Shown here piece by piece: positions 36,566-46,414 of a stretch of DNA of 64,000 bases (the first letter of the stretch is position 1; every line of letters starts with the position of its first letter). The DNA comes from Thioalkalivibrio sp. ALJ3. Its GTDB lineage: Bacteria > Pseudomonadota > Gammaproteobacteria > Ectothiorhodospirales > Ectothiorhodospiraceae. Both the position numbers and the translations under genes were made by a program. Where the stretch lies: the NCBI RefSeq assembly GCF_000377205.1, contig NZ_KB897907.1, positions 310,001-374,000 on the forward strand, given 5' to 3'. Under the pieces are notes generated by a model. It was not told the origin of the DNA, made no database searches, and worked only from the letters and a program-made list of their open reading frames with translations.

Positions 36566-38260
36566 TCAACCCGGGCGGTAACCGGAGGTGATCGGATAAC
36601 GACGGTCGCGCCCGAAGGCCCGTCGGCTGACGCGCACGCCAGGCGGGGCCTGGCGGCGCTTGTACTCGGCCAGAAACACCAGCCGCGCGATACGCTCCAC
36701 GATGGCCCGGTCAAAGCCATCGGCCACGATTTCCTCCACCGAGCGCTCCTGTTCGACGAACGCCTCCAGCACCGCATCCAGCACCTCGTAGGGGGGCAGC
36801 GAGTCGGCATCCTTCTGGTCGGGCGCCAGTTCGGCGCTGGGCGGGCGCTCGATCACGCGCTCGGGGATCGCCGCGCTGCGCGTGTTGCGCCAGCGCGCCA
36901 GGCGGTAAACCCACTGCTTCGAGACGTCTTTGAGCGGTGCGAAACCACCGTTCATGTCGCCGTACAGCGTGGAGTAGCCCACGGACATCTCGGACTTGTT
37001 ACCGGTCGCCAACAGCAGCCTGCCACTGCGGTTCGACAGCGCCATCAGCAGCACCCCGCGGGCACGCGACTGCAGGTTCTCCTCGGTCACATCCCCCGCG
37101 TGGGCGGGCATGTCGACGAACGCCGATGACAGCCCGCCGAGGAAGTCCTGCACCATCGGTTCGATCGCGATCTCGTGGTACTCAATACCCAGCAACCGGG
37201 CCTGTGCCTCGGCGTCCTCGATACTCATCGACGCGGTATAGCGATACGGCATCATCACCGCGGTCACCGCGGCCGGACCCAGCGCATCCACCGCCAACGC
37301 GGCCGTCAGCCCCGAGTCGATGCCGCCGGACAGGCCCAGCAACACACCGGGAAATCCGTTTTTGGAGACGTAGTCACGGATGCCGATCATCAGGGCCTGG
37401 TAGAGGTCGCGGGCATCCGCCTCGTCCGGCTCCGGGCCGGGGTCGGTCAGCGTCGGGCGGATGCCGCAGGCGGACAAGTGCATGGTCTCGGGCCGCGGGT
37501 ACAACTCGATGCCCGATGTTCCACGCCGGGCCTCCACCAGGGCATACCCGGTCGCCCAGGCCGGCAGCACCGCGCGCGCCCCATGCGCGGCGTCGTGCAC
37601 GAAGGAGCGGCCGTCGAACACCAGCTCGTCCTGCCCGCCCACCTGGTTCACGTAGACCACCGGGCAGCCGGTCTGGGCCACACGCGCCCCCACCACCTGC
37701 AGGCGCTCCTCGGCCTTGCCGCGATGATAGGGGGAGGCATTCAGGTTCAGGATCAGTTCGGCGCCGGCCGCCTGCGCGGCGGCCGCTGGCGCCGGTTGCC
37801 AGATGTCCTCGCAGACGGTCAGGCCGATCCGCCAACCCGCCAGCTCGACCACGCAGGCCTGCTCGCCCGCGACGAAATAGCGCTGTTCGTCAAACACCGA
37901 ATAGTTGGGCAGGACCTGCTTGGCATAGCGCGCGATCTCGCGGCCATCGCGCAGCCACAGCGCGGCGTTCACCAGACCCTGCTCGGTGGTGACGGGCGCG
38001 CCGAGGATCACGTCGATGCCCGCTACCGAGCGCGTAATCGCGGCCAGGGACTGCTCCACCGCGCGCAGGAAGGCCGGGCGCAGCAGCAGGTCCTCCGGGG
38101 GGTAGCCGGTCAGGGCGAGTTCGGGGAAGACCACTGCGCGCGCACCGGCGGCGCGGGCCTGTTCGATCGCGTCCTCGATCAGGTGGCGGTTCGTATCCAG
38201 CCCGCCCACGATCGGGTTGATCTGGGCCAGGGCCAGCGGCAGGTTATCGGCAGACGCCAT
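36566..38260 (-). CDS. nadE: Glutamine-dependent NAD+ synthetase
   Basis: 564 residues with two domains: an N-terminal nitrilase-type glutaminase (Glu in VVFPELALTGY, Lys in RYAKQVLPNYS, Cys in LTVCEDIW) and a C-terminal ammonia-dependent synthetase with the PP-loop LGLSGGIDSGLTAALA and TGNKSEMSVGY. Converts deamido-NAD to NAD using glutamine. It is 9 bases after sucD and upstream of glnB, so energy, 2-oxoglutarate and glutamine metabolism meet here. Confidence 0.96.
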   Translation of the reverse strand: MASADNLPLALAQINPIVGGLDTNRHLIEDAIEQARAAGARAVVFPELALTGYPPEDLLLRPAFLRAVEQSLAAITRSVAGIDVILGAPVTTEQGLVNAALWLRDGREIARYAKQVLPNYSVFDEQRYFVAGEQACVVELAGWRIGLTVCEDIWQPAPAAAAQAAGAELILNLNASPYHRGKAEERLQVVGARVAQTGCPVVYVNQVGGQDELVFDGRSFVHDAAHGARAVLPAWATGYALVEARRGTSGIELYPRPETMHLSACGIRPTLTDPGPEPDEADARDLYQALMIGIRDYVSKNGFPGVLLGLSGGIDSGLTAALAVDALGPAAVTAVMMPYRYTASMSIEDAEAQARLLGIEYHEIAIEPMVQDFLGGLSSAFVDMPAHAGDVTEENLQSRARGVLLMALSNRSGRLLLATGNKSEMSVGYSTLYGDMNGGFAPLKDVSKQWVYRLARWRNTRSAAIPERVIERPPSAELAPDQKDADSLPPYEVLDAVLEAFVEQERSVEEIVADGFDRAIVERIARLVFLAEYKRRQAPPGVRVSRRAFGRDRRYPITSGYRPG

Positions 38261-38269
38261 CGCGGCGTG

Positions 38270-39145
38270 TCAGGCGCGATCGAGCGCGGACTGCATGGCC
38301 TGGCCGAGTTCGGCCGGGCTCTCGGCCACGCTCGCACCCGCCGCGCGCAGGGCTGCCATCTTCTGTTCGGCCGTGCCCTGGCCGCCGGCGATGATCGCCC
38401 CGGCATGGCCCATGCGACGTCCGGGCGGCGCGGTAGCGCCCGCGATATAGGCCGCCACCGGCTTGTCGAATTCATGCTCGATATAGCGCGCGGCGCGTTC
38501 CTCGGCATCGCCGCCGATCTCGCCGACCAGCAGCACGCCGTCGGTCTCCGGGTCGTCGCGGAACAGCCGCAGGCAGTCGACGAAGTCGAGCCCCTGGATC
38601 GGGTCGCCGCCGATGCCGATGCAGGTGCTCTGGCCCAGCCCCCGGTCCGAGGTCTGCTTGACCGCCTCGTAAGTCAGGGTGCCGGAGCGCGAGATGATGC
38701 CGATGCGCCCTCGCTGGTGGATATAGCCGGGCATGATGCCGACCTTGCAGGCATCCGGGGTGATGATGCCGGGGCAGTTCGGGCCGATCAGGCGGGTCGG
38801 GCTGCCGGCCAGCACTTGCTTCACGCGGATCATGTCCTGCACCGGGATGCCTTCGGTGATGCACACGGCCAGCTCGATGCCGGCATCCGCCGCCTCGCAG
38901 ATCGCATCGGCCGCGAACGGGGCCGGGACATAGATCATGCTGACGGTCGCGCCGGTCTGCGCCACCGCATCGACGACGGTATCGAACACCGGACGGTCGA
39001 GATGCGTCTGTCCGCCCTTGCCGGGCGTCACACCCCCGACCAGACGGGTGCCGTAGGCGATCGCCTGCTCGGAGTGGAAGCTGCCCTGCTTGCCGGTAAA
39101 GCCCTGGCAGATCACCTTCGTATCGCGGTCGACGAGGATACTCAT
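38270..39145 (-). CDS. sucD: Succinyl-CoA synthetase alpha subunit
   Basis: 291 residues. CoA-binding N-terminal Rossmann domain ([17 protein letters not shown]) and phosphohistidine in [17 protein letters not shown]. Interconverts succinyl-CoA and succinate with phosphorylation of ADP or GDP. The ATG overlaps the sucC stop by 4 bases. Confidence 0.97.
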   Translation of the reverse strand: MSILVDRDTKVICQGFTGKQGSFHSEQAIAYGTRLVGGVTPGKGGQTHLDRPVFDTVVDAVAQTGATVSMIYVPAPFAADAICEAADAGIELAVCITEGIPVQDMIRVKQVLAGSPTRLIGPNCPGIITPDACKVGIMPGYIHQRGRIGIISRSGTLTYEAVKQTSDRGLGQSTCIGIGGDPIQGLDFVDCLRLFRDDPETDGVLLVGEIGGDAEERAARYIEHEFDKPVAAYIAGATAPPGRRMGHAGAIIAGGQGTAEQKMAALRAAGASVAESPAELGQAMQSALDRA

Positions 39146-40302
39146 GCCACGGCCTCCACCACCGTGCGCGCCGCGCGGTCGAGGTCCGCGGCCGGGATCA
39201 CGTCCAGACCGGAGCTGGCCAGCGCCTCGCGGCCCTGCTCCGCGTTGGTGCCTTCCAGCCGCACCACCACCGGAATCTGGACCTGCACCTCGCGGATCGC
39301 GGCGATGATGCCCTCGGCGATCAGGTCGCAGCGCACGATGCCGCCGAAGATGTTCACCAGAACCGCCTTGACCGAGGTATCCGACAGGATCAGCTTGAAC
39401 GCGGCCGTGACCCGCTCCACCGTCGTGCCGCCGCCGACATCCAGGAAGTTGGCCGGCTCGCCGCCGTGGTGCTTGATCAGGTCCATCGTGGCCATCGCCA
39501 GGCCCGCGCCGTTCACCATACAGCCGATGGAGCCGTCCAGACGGATGTAGTTGAGGTCGTGCTCGTGCGCCTCTTCCTCGGCCGGGTCGCGCTGGCGCGC
39601 GTCACGTTCGGCCATCAGCGCCTTCTGGCGGTAGGCGGCAGAGTCGTCCACGGTCAGCTTGGCGTCGATGGCCAGCAACTGGTCGTCAGCGGTCAGCACC
39701 AGCGGGTTGATCTCCAGCAGCTGCGCATCCACCTGCTGGAACAGGGCATGGGCGTTGTTCACCAGCTGGGCCATCGCCTTCGCCGGCTCGCCCGAGAGCC
39801 CAAGGGCAAAGGCCACGCGCCGACCGTGAAACGGCATCACGCCCGTGGCCGGGTGGATCGGCAGGGTGACCACGGCCTCGGGCCGTTCGGCGGCCAGAGT
39901 CTCGATATCCATACCCCCCTCGGCGGAGACCACCAGCGCCAGGCGCTCGCGGGTCCGATCCACCAGCAGTGCAAAGTAGAACTCGCGGGCGATGTCCGCG
40001 GCCGGCTCCAGCAGGAGCTGATCCACCGGCAGGCCTTCGGGGCCGCTCTGCCCGGTGACCAGGCGCGAACCCAGCAGCTTTTCCACCGCCTCGCGTGCAG
40101 TATCGGGGGAATCCGCCATCACCACACCGCCGGCCTTGCCGCGCCCACCGGAATGCACCTGAGCCTTGACCAGCACACGCTCGGCGCCCAGCGCCTGCCA
40201 GGCAACGGGGAATTCATCCGTGTGGGTGATCACCTGTCCGTCGGGAACGGGGATGCCGGCGTCGCGAAAGCGCGCCTTGGCCTGAAATTCGTGGAGATTC
40301 AT
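39142..40302 (-). CDS. sucC: Succinyl-CoA synthetase beta subunit
   Basis: 386 residues starting [23 protein letters not shown]-grasp domain with [15 protein letters not shown], then LEINPLV and the C-terminal [11 protein letters not shown] / [11 protein letters not shown]. Works with SucD in the TCA cycle. No sucAB genes precede it, unlike E. coli. Upstream there are 261 bases up to panD, mostly repeat-like DNA. Confidence 0.97.
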   Translation of the reverse strand: MNLHEFQAKARFRDAGIPVPDGQVITHTDEFPVAWQALGAERVLVKAQVHSGGRGKAGGVVMADSPDTAREAVEKLLGSRLVTGQSGPEGLPVDQLLLEPAADIAREFYFALLVDRTRERLALVVSAEGGMDIETLAAERPEAVVTLPIHPATGVMPFHGRRVAFALGLSGEPAKAMAQLVNNAHALFQQVDAQLLEINPLVLTADDQLLAIDAKLTVDDSAAYRQKALMAERDARQRDPAEEEAHEHDLNYIRLDGSIGCMVNGAGLAMATMDLIKHHGGEPANFLDVGGGTTVERVTAAFKLILSDTSVKAVLVNIFGGIVRCDLIAEGIIAAIREVQVQIPVVVRLEGTNAEQGREALASSGLDVIPAADLDRAARTVVEAVA

Positions 40303-40384
40303 GGGTGTGGAGGATAGCGGCGAGGCCGTTGCCCGACAACTGTGGGGCCCGACAACTGCAGGGGCGAATGCGAGGGCGTGTGCT

Positions 40385-40563
40385 TATGGCAGCGCTGAAT
40401 AGAGCCATCCTGGCTTTCTCAGGGCACGCTGCGCTGCAACGTTCTTGATGCCCTTGCACGGGCAAAGGGGTTTGCAGCTTGCTCCGGGATCAACCACCTA
40501 CGGTGGCCAATCCCGGCGGGACACCCCTGTGCCACACGAAAACGCAGATCAATCAGCGTTTCC
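40385..40563. repeat. Degenerate hairpin-rich repeat with a terminus related to the 32944-33233 element
   Basis: The right end, read on the minus strand from just after the panD stop, is GGAAACGCTGATTGAT. It matches 14 of 16 bases of GGAAACACTGATTAAT at the ends of the element near clpB. The left end (GGCAGCGCTGAATAGA) is a poorer copy. Inside are hairpins: CCGGGAT/ATCCCGG around CCACC/GGTGG at 40484-40516 and TGCCC/GGGCA at 40449-40464. No coding capacity seen. Confidence 0.55.
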
Positions 40564-40944
40564 TCAGGCGGCCTGCACCGGGATGCCGTGACCAGTACGC
40601 ACGATCGCGTTGCGGTCGTCGAGATACACGAGATTCGGGGTAAATTCGCGGGCCTCGGCGGCCTCCATCTGCGCATAGGCGCAGATGATCACGCGATGGC
40701 CCACTGCCGCTTTGTGCGCAGCCGCGCCATTGACCGAGACGATGCCGGAGCCCGGCTCGCCCTCGATCGCGTAGGTGGTAAAGCGCTCGCCGTTGTCCAC
40801 GTTGTAGATCTGGATCTGCTCGAACGGCAGGATACCGGCGGCATCCAGCAGCCGCGTATCGATGGCGCACGAGCCCTCGTACTCCAGCTCACAATGAGTG
40901 ACCTGGGCCTTGTGCAGCTTGCCCTTGAGCATGGTGACGTGCAT
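40564..40944 (-). CDS. panD: Aspartate 1-decarboxylase
   Basis: 126 residues. Makes beta-alanine for pantothenate. The self-processing site Gly24-Ser25 in EYEGSCAID yields the pyruvoyl cofactor. Start [10 protein letters not shown] is the family start. The TGA stop is followed at once by the repeat terminus GGAAACGCTGATT. panC lies 92 bases upstream on the same strand, so panB, panC and panD are close but panD may have its own promoter. Confidence 0.96.
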   Translation of the reverse strand: MHVTMLKGKLHKAQVTHCELEYEGSCAIDTRLLDAAGILPFEQIQIYNVDNGERFTTYAIEGEPGSGIVSVNGAAAHKAAVGHRVIICAYAQMEAAEAREFTPNLVYLDDRNAIVRTGHGIPVQAA

Positions 40945-41036
40945 CGGCGAATTTCCCGGCGATAACCTCTGGGGGCGGAAAATTATCCGCAATTGAGCCG
41001 GGCGCGGCAAATGCCCCGCTCCGGCGAAGGCGCGGA

Positions 41037-41918
41037 TCAGCCCGCCGGACGGGTGCGCACGCTGTCGATCAGGCGGACTTCCGCCAGCCACGCGGCGGCC
41101 AGCACGACCAGATCCTGGTTAGCCAGCGGCACGCCGTTCTCCGGCTCGGCCAGGTCCTCCGCACGCCGAATGGACAGGTACTCGGGATCGAACCCGACCT
41201 CGCGCAGCCGGTCGCAGGCACGCCCCTCGACTTCGGGTATGCGTTCGGCATCGAATACCGTCGCCCCGCGGCAAACCGTGGCCACCTCGTCCAGCACGCG
41301 CTTGAGCTCCGGCGCAATCGCGCGCGCCTCCTCGGGCAGCTGGTCATTGCGCGAGCTGCAGGCCAGGCCGTCCTTCTCGCGTACCGTCGGGATCGCCTCG
41401 ACGCGCACCGGGATATCCAGCCCCTGCACCATGCGCTCGACCAGTTTGAACTGCTGGTAGTCCTTCTCGCCGAACAACGCGAGATCGGGCCGCACCAGAT
41501 TGAAGAGCTTGGTCACTACCGTGGCCACACCATCGAAATGCCCGGGACGAAAGGCTCCTTCCAGTATCTCCGACAACTGCGGCACGACCACCCGTACAGG
41601 AGGCATGCCGTCGTTCGGGTACATGTCCTCTTCCGATGGACAAAACACCGCGTCCACACCGGCCTCGGTCAGCAGACGCGAATCTTCCTCCAGGGTGCGC
41701 GGATAGCGCTCCAGGTCCTCGGCACGGTCGAACTGCATCGGATTGACGAAGATCGACACCACCACGCGCTGCGCACGGGCCCGCGCATGCCGGATCAGCG
41801 TCATGTGCCCCTCATGAAGGTGGCCCATGGTGGGGACCAGGGCAATGGTTCCGCGGCCCTTGCGGGCCCACTCTCGATGCATGGCCACCAGCTGGGGCCG
41901 GTCACGCAGGATTCTCAT
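41037..41918 (-). CDS. panC: Pantothenate synthetase
   Basis: 293 residues. Condenses pantoate and beta-alanine with ATP. HIGH-like [15 protein letters not shown], then [28 protein letters not shown] and the KMSKS-equivalent SSRNDQLP are visible. Located 39 bases after panB. Confidence 0.96.
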   Translation of the reverse strand: MRILRDRPQLVAMHREWARKGRGTIALVPTMGHLHEGHMTLIRHARARAQRVVVSIFVNPMQFDRAEDLERYPRTLEEDSRLLTEAGVDAVFCPSEEDMYPNDGMPPVRVVVPQLSEILEGAFRPGHFDGVATVVTKLFNLVRPDLALFGEKDYQQFKLVERMVQGLDIPVRVEAIPTVREKDGLACSSRNDQLPEEARAIAPELKRVLDEVATVCRGATVFDAERIPEVEGRACDRLREVGFDPEYLSIRRAEDLAEPENGVPLANQDLVVLAAAWLAEVRLIDSVRTRPAG

Positions 41919-41957
41919 GGGCCGGATATCCCTCGGGCCGGGGTCCTCATGGACAGT

Positions 41958-42752
41958 TTAACGATAGGTATGCACACCAGATTCGGGGAACGCGCGCGAG
42001 CGCACCGCTTCACAATAAGCGCGCACGGCGCCCTCCAGCGAGCCGCCCTCGGCCAGGAAGTCGCGGGCGAAGCGCGGCGGCTCGGGGGTCAGGCCAATCA
42101 CATCCTGGATCACCAGCACCTGACCATCGCACTGCGGACTCGCCCCGATTCCGATGACCGGTATATCCGTCGCGCGCACGATCGCATCCGCCAGCTCCTC
42201 CGGGACGCTTTCCAGCAGCAACCCCTGGGCCCCGGCCGCCTCCAGTCGCGCCGCCAGAGATTCCATCTCGGCAGCCGCGTGCGGGTCGCGGCCCTGCACA
42301 CGGAAGCCTCCCATGCGATGCACGGCTTGTGGTGTCAGCCCCAGATGTGCGCATACAGGAATACCAGCGGCCACCAGCCGCTCGACGATCGGCAGCTCGG
42401 CCAGGCCACACTCGACCTTGACCATGTGCGCGCCGGCACGCAGCAGGGCCCCGGACTGCTGCAGCGCGGTCGGGGCATCGGCGTCTCCAAGAAACGGCAG
42501 ATCCGCCATGATCATTGCGTTATGGGCCACCCGCGCGACACTGGCGACGTGATAGCACATGTCGTCGATCGTCACCGGCAGTGTGGTCGGATGCCCCTGC
42601 ACCACCATGCCCAGGGAATCCCCGACCAGGATGACGTCCACGCCACAGCGATCCAGCAGCGCGGCAAAGGATGCGTCATACGCCGTCAGACAGGTAATCG
42701 GTTCGCCGGCCTGCTTGCGCCTGGCCAGCGTGTTGACCGTGATCGGCCGCAT
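41958..42752 (-). CDS. panB: 3-methyl-2-oxobutanoate hydroxymethyltransferase
   Basis: 264 residues. First committed pantothenate enzyme. Metal-binding VGDSLGMVVQG and CAHLGLTPQAVHRMGGF are present. ATG 42752 (MRPITVNTL) is chosen over the longer frame from 42785 because PanB proteins begin here. 36 bases after the deoxynucleoside kinase. Confidence 0.96.
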   Translation of the reverse strand: MRPITVNTLARRKQAGEPITCLTAYDASFAALLDRCGVDVILVGDSLGMVVQGHPTTLPVTIDDMCYHVASVARVAHNAMIMADLPFLGDADAPTALQQSGALLRAGAHMVKVECGLAELPIVERLVAAGIPVCAHLGLTPQAVHRMGGFRVQGRDPHAAAEMESLAARLEAAGAQGLLLESVPEELADAIVRATDIPVIGIGASPQCDGQVLVIQDVIGLTPEPPRFARDFLAEGGSLEGAVRAYCEAVRSRAFPESGVHTYR

Positions 42753-42788
42753 CAGTCTGCCTCCCGGGCGGGGTCGATCTGCCACACG

Positions 42789-43442
42789 TCAGAGCGTAAT
42801 TGGCAGCGGATTGAAATAGTGTCGGCCACCCTGGATCGGCTCCAGGAATTGCACCAGCTGTTCAAAATCGGCCGGGTTGTTCACCCAGTCGATCTCGGTG
42901 GCGTTCACAATCACCAGCGCCGCCCCTTCGAAATGATAGAAGAATTCCGCATAAGCCGCGTTCAGGCGCTCCAGGTAATGCGCCTCGATGTGACGTTCGT
43001 ACGGTCGCGCGCGCTGGCGAATGCGATCCATCAGGACCTCCACGGGCGCCTGCAGGTAGATCACCAGATCCGGCCGCGGCAATCCTTCTCGAAGATGCCG
43101 GAACATCTCGCGATAGATCTCCAGCTCGTCGGGGTGCAGGTTGAGCTCGGCAAACAGCGGATCCTTGTCCATCACATAGTCGGCCACGTGGCGCTGCTCG
43201 AACAGACCCTTCTGACTGACCGGCGTCAGCTGCCGGACACGCTGAACCAGAAAATGCAGCTGCGTGGCCAGGGCATGCTTGTCCGGCTCCTGGTAGAAGC
43301 GCTCGAGGAACGGGTTCTCGTCCGGCGCCTCGAAGATCCCCTCGGCGCGCAAATGCTCCGACAGCAGACGCGCAAGGCTCGACTTGCCCACCCCGATCGG
43401 CCCTTCCACGGCAACAAAGTCAAAATCGGTCAGACTCACCAT
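42789..43442 (-). CDS. Deoxynucleoside kinase
   Basis: 217 residues. P-loop GPIGVGKSSLA near 15-25, EAPDENPFLERFY, and the lid/substrate residues in DLVIYLQAPVEVLMDRI and RARPYERHI. Resembles deoxyadenosine/deoxycytidine kinases of the dNK family; the nucleoside preference cannot be read. Overlaps folK by 7 bases. This gene between folK and panB is common in sulfur- and methane-oxidising gammaproteobacteria, from memory. Confidence 0.9.
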   Translation of the reverse strand: MVSLTDFDFVAVEGPIGVGKSSLARLLSEHLRAEGIFEAPDENPFLERFYQEPDKHALATQLHFLVQRVRQLTPVSQKGLFEQRHVADYVMDKDPLFAELNLHPDELEIYREMFRHLREGLPRPDLVIYLQAPVEVLMDRIRQRARPYERHIEAHYLERLNAAYAEFFYHFEGAALVIVNATEIDWVNNPADFEQLVQFLEPIQGGRHYFNPLPITL

Positions 43443-43966
43443 TGCCCCCCGGCACGGGCAATGTCTGGGTCTTCCAGCGCGACAAGCGAAGCGCCATCGA
43501 AGCGGCTGGCGAGCCGATCTACCGAGCCCTCGCCCGGAATCTTCAGGTCCGGAGCCAACTCGGCCAGCGGCAGGACCACGAAATCGCGCTCGGTCAGGCC
43601 CGGATGGGGTACATGCAGACCAGGCAAATCCAGCACCTGATCGCCGAACAGCAGGATGTCCAGATCGAGCAGGCGCGGGCCCCAGCGTGTGCCATCGCGC
43701 TCGCGGCCACAGTCGGCCTCGATCGCCTGCAACGCATGCAGCAGATCCAGGGGTTCGAGCCGGGTGTGCAGCCGGGCCACGGCATTCACGTAATCCGGCT
43801 GGTCCTGCGGACCCATCGGCGGATTGCGGTACAACCGCGACTGCCCCGTCAGCCGCGTTTGTGGCACATCACCGGCCAGGCGCCGGAAGGCCTCGCGCAC
43901 CTGGGCCTCGGGGTCGCCAAGGTTGGCGCCGATGCCCACGAATACCTGCAAGCCGGCATCGGTCAT
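43436..43966 (-). CDS. folK: HPPK, 6-hydroxymethyl-7,8-dihydropterin pyrophosphokinase
   Basis: 176 residues. Transfers pyrophosphate to the pterin in folate synthesis. Motifs GIGANLGDP, the loop RNPPMGPQDQPDYVNAV and the metal-binding RWGPRLLDLDILLFG are complete. Start overlaps the pcnB stop by 4 bases, as in E. coli pcnB-folK. Confidence 0.96.
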   Translation of the reverse strand: MTDAGLQVFVGIGANLGDPEAQVREAFRRLAGDVPQTRLTGQSRLYRNPPMGPQDQPDYVNAVARLHTRLEPLDLLHALQAIEADCGRERDGTRWGPRLLDLDILLFGDQVLDLPGLHVPHPGLTERDFVVLPLAELAPDLKIPGEGSVDRLASRFDGASLVALEDPDIARAGGQW

Positions 43967-45348
43967 GCCGCGTCACCCCCATCATTCGATCCGCCGGACT
44001 CGCCATCGCCCTTGCGTCGGCGCTTGCGACGACGACCACCACGGCGGGCACGCCCCTTAGCCTTGCCGCCGCCCCCGGCCATCTTTTTCTGTTCGCCCTC
44101 GTCCTTTTCCTGGAACTCGGTCCACCAACGGCACAGTTCCGGGTCGGCATCGCCCGCGCGGGCGCGCAGGCAGAGGAAATCGTAACCCGCACGGAAACGC
44201 GGATGCGTCAGCAGGCGCAGCGCGCGGCCGCCGCGCGCCCGTTCCAGTCGCGCCTGCAGCTCCCATATTTCGCGCACGATCAGGCTGAAGCGCTTGGGGA
44301 TCGAGACCGTCTTGACCTGGCGATCCAGCACCTCGGCCATCGCCTGCTGCCAGGCCGGGATCTCCTGCTCGTCTTCCTCGATGCGCCGGGCCGCCGCCAC
44401 CTGCACCGGGGCCCACAGGATAGCGGCGTAGAGAAACGCCGGGTTGACCCCGAGCTCCTCGTTGATGCGCTTGTCAGTATTGAGCAGCGACTCGACCAGG
44501 AACTGCCGCCGCTCGGCACCCCGATCCGGGTCGGCAAAGCACTCGGCCGCCTCCGGGAACATCGGCGCGAACAAACCGAAGCGCTCCAGCTCGTCCAGAC
44601 AGGTGACCGCCGCACCGCTGTGGAACAGCTTGATCACCTCGTCGAAAAGCCGCGCCGGCGCCACCGTCTGCATCAGGCTCGCGAGTTCATGGATCCCGGC
44701 CTCGACCTCGGGCGCGATGCGCAGCCCCAGCTTCGCGGAGAAGCGCACGGCGCGCAGCATGCGCACCGGGTCCTCGCGCAGCCGCGTCTCGACATCATCT
44801 CCGATCAGTCGCAGTACGCCCTCGCGCAGGTCTTCAACCCCGCCGGTGTAATCGAGCACCGAGAAATCGTCGATGTCGTAGTACAGCGCGTTCACGCTGA
44901 AGTCCCGCCGCACCGCATCCTGCTCGATCGTGCCGTAGCGGTTATCGCGCAGGATGCGACCTTCGTCGCTCAGCGCCACCTGCCCGTCGCTGTCGTCGTC
45001 CTCGTCGTGCGGCGCACGGAAGGTGGCGACCTCAATCACCTCGCGGCCGAACAGGACATGGGCGAGGCGAAAACGGCGCCCGATCAGGCGGCAGTTGCGG
45101 AACAACCCGCGTACCTGATCCGGCGTGGCATCGGTGGCCACATCGAAGTCCTTGGGCTCGCGCCCCAACAGCAGGTCACGCACACCCCCGCCCACCAGAC
45201 AGGCGCGATAGCCCGCATCGCGCAGGCGATAGAGCACCTTCAGGGCGTTGTCGTCGATCGCGGCGCGCGAAATGCCGTGCTCCTCGCGTGAATACACGCG
45301 CGGCTCGGGGATCGCGGCAGACGGGGTTGCAGGATCGGCCTGGGTCAC
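43963..45348 (-). CDS. pcnB: Poly(A) polymerase I
   Basis: 461 residues. Adds 3' poly(A) tails that promote RNA decay. Nucleotidyltransferase motif LVGGGVRDLLLGREPKDFDV with catalytic Asp residues, then RRDFSVNALYYD. The C-terminal 40 residues are strongly basic (GRARRGGRRRKRRRKGDGE), a likely RNA-binding tail. Start is GTG at 45348. Heads the pcnB-folK-dNK-panBC run. Confidence 0.95.
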   Translation of the reverse strand: MTQADPATPSAAIPEPRVYSREEHGISRAAIDDNALKVLYRLRDAGYRACLVGGGVRDLLLGREPKDFDVATDATPDQVRGLFRNCRLIGRRFRLAHVLFGREVIEVATFRAPHDEDDDSDGQVALSDEGRILRDNRYGTIEQDAVRRDFSVNALYYDIDDFSVLDYTGGVEDLREGVLRLIGDDVETRLREDPVRMLRAVRFSAKLGLRIAPEVEAGIHELASLMQTVAPARLFDEVIKLFHSGAAVTCLDELERFGLFAPMFPEAAECFADPDRGAERRQFLVESLLNTDKRINEELGVNPAFLYAAILWAPVQVAAARRIEEDEQEIPAWQQAMAEVLDRQVKTVSIPKRFSLIVREIWELQARLERARGGRALRLLTHPRFRAGYDFLCLRARAGDADPELCRWWTEFQEKDEGEQKKMAGGGGKAKGRARRGGRRRKRRRKGDGESGGSNDGGDAA

Positions 45349-45424
45349 TCGGTTCGGGTTCCGTGAACGAAAGCGCAGTATGGTAACAGCAAGCCGGTTC
45401 GGTATAGGACCAGACGGGCGGATA

Positions 45425-45883
45425 TCATCTCCCTGCCCTCGGCGACTGCAGGCGTAGCGGCGCGGTCTCTCCGGTCAGGCGATAGCGCAGATAGTCATCA
45501 AGGATGCGCCGGTGGTCAAAGGCCAGAGGCTGGCCCTGATCGTCGGGATCCAGCCAGGCACAGTCCGCGGCGTCATCGGCCGCACGGGCCTCGCCCGCGC
45601 CGCGCGCCACGAATACGGCGCTGACGGTGTGCCCGCGCGGATCCCGCGCGGGGTCGGAATAGACGCCCAGCAAGGCCTCCAGCGTGACCTCCAGACCGGT
45701 TTCCTCCAGGGCCTCGCGCACAGCGGCCCGCTCGACCGACTCGCCGACATCCACGAAGCCTCCGGGGAGGGCCCAGCCATGGGGCGGGTTGCGGCGCTCG
45801 ATCACCAGCACGCAGCCAGGATGGGCCGGGTGATGGATCACCACATCCGCGGCCAGCAAGGGAGTTTGCGGTGGGCCACTCAT
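45425..45883 (-). CDS. NUDIX hydrolase
   Basis: 152 residues. The Nudix box at 41-63 (GGFVDVGESVERAAVREALE then ETG) is complete, so Mg-dependent nucleotide-diphosphate hydrolysis is expected; the substrate is not evident, with ADP-ribose-like compounds possible. Overlaps the hslR stop by 4 bases, implying coupled translation. Confidence 0.92.
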   Translation of the reverse strand: MSGPPQTPLLAADVVIHHPAHPGCVLVIERRNPPHGWALPGGFVDVGESVERAAVREALEETGLEVTLEALLGVYSDPARDPRGHTVSAVFVARGAGEARAADDAADCAWLDPDDQGQPLAFDHRRILDDYLRYRLTGETAPLRLQSPRAGR

Positions 45884-46305
45884 TCGTCCTGACCGTCCTG
45901 GCGGATGAAACGCCGGATCTGGCGGCGCTGGCGCTTGTCCGGGCGGCGACTGGGGGCGCTGTCGGCCACCGCCCGTTCCGCGCGCCGGCGTTCGGACTCG
46001 GCCTCGCGCCGGGCCTCGCTCTCGGGTGTCTCGGCATACAGCTCGCGCGCCTCGGTCGCGGGCCGACGCTGGTCATTCAGCGCCCGCACGTCGATCTCCC
46101 AGGTCTGCTGGCCACGATGAATCGTCAGGCGATCGCCCGGGTGCACCCGGCGCGCCGGCTTGCAGCGCTCGCCGTTCACATGGACCTTGCCACCACTGAC
46201 GGCCTCGGTCGCCATCGCGCGGGTCTTGAAAAAGCGCGCGGCCCAAAGCCACTTGTCGATGCGCAGCCCGTCGGCGGGCGCTGCGCGTGCCTCAGCCCCG
46301 GCCAA
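45880..46305 (-). CDS. hslR: Heat-shock protein 15 (S4 domain)
   Basis: 141 residues. S4 domain starting LRIDKWLWAARFFKTRAMA and then GGKVHVNGERCKPARRV. Hsp15 binds stalled 50S subunits carrying peptidyl-tRNA and recycles them. The C-terminal half is basic (KRQRRQIRRFIRQ). The start appears to be TTG at 46305 with GAGGG upstream; no ATG exists before the S4 core. Divergent from the GST gene. Confidence 0.9.
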   Translation of the reverse strand: MAGAEARAAPADGLRIDKWLWAARFFKTRAMATEAVSGGKVHVNGERCKPARRVHPGDRLTIHRGQQTWEIDVRALNDQRRPATEARELYAETPESEARREAESERRRAERAVADSAPSRRPDKRQRRQIRRFIRQDGQDE

Positions 46306-46414
46306 GGAACCCTCGCACTGGAGACACTGGACTTTCCCGCCGGGTCACGGGCATGGACAATGCGCGGCTTTCCACCATCAGAGGATGGGGCCCCGCATGG
46401 GGCTTCGATACGTC

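Noticed and set aside
37175-39550. A 791-codon plus-strand frame opposite nadE and sucCD
   Set aside because: Crosses three well-supported minus-strand genes and shows no domain.
40330-40360. Direct repeat CCCGACAACTG (two copies) upstream of sucC
   Set aside because: Only two short copies; could be chance or slippage, with no link to a known site.
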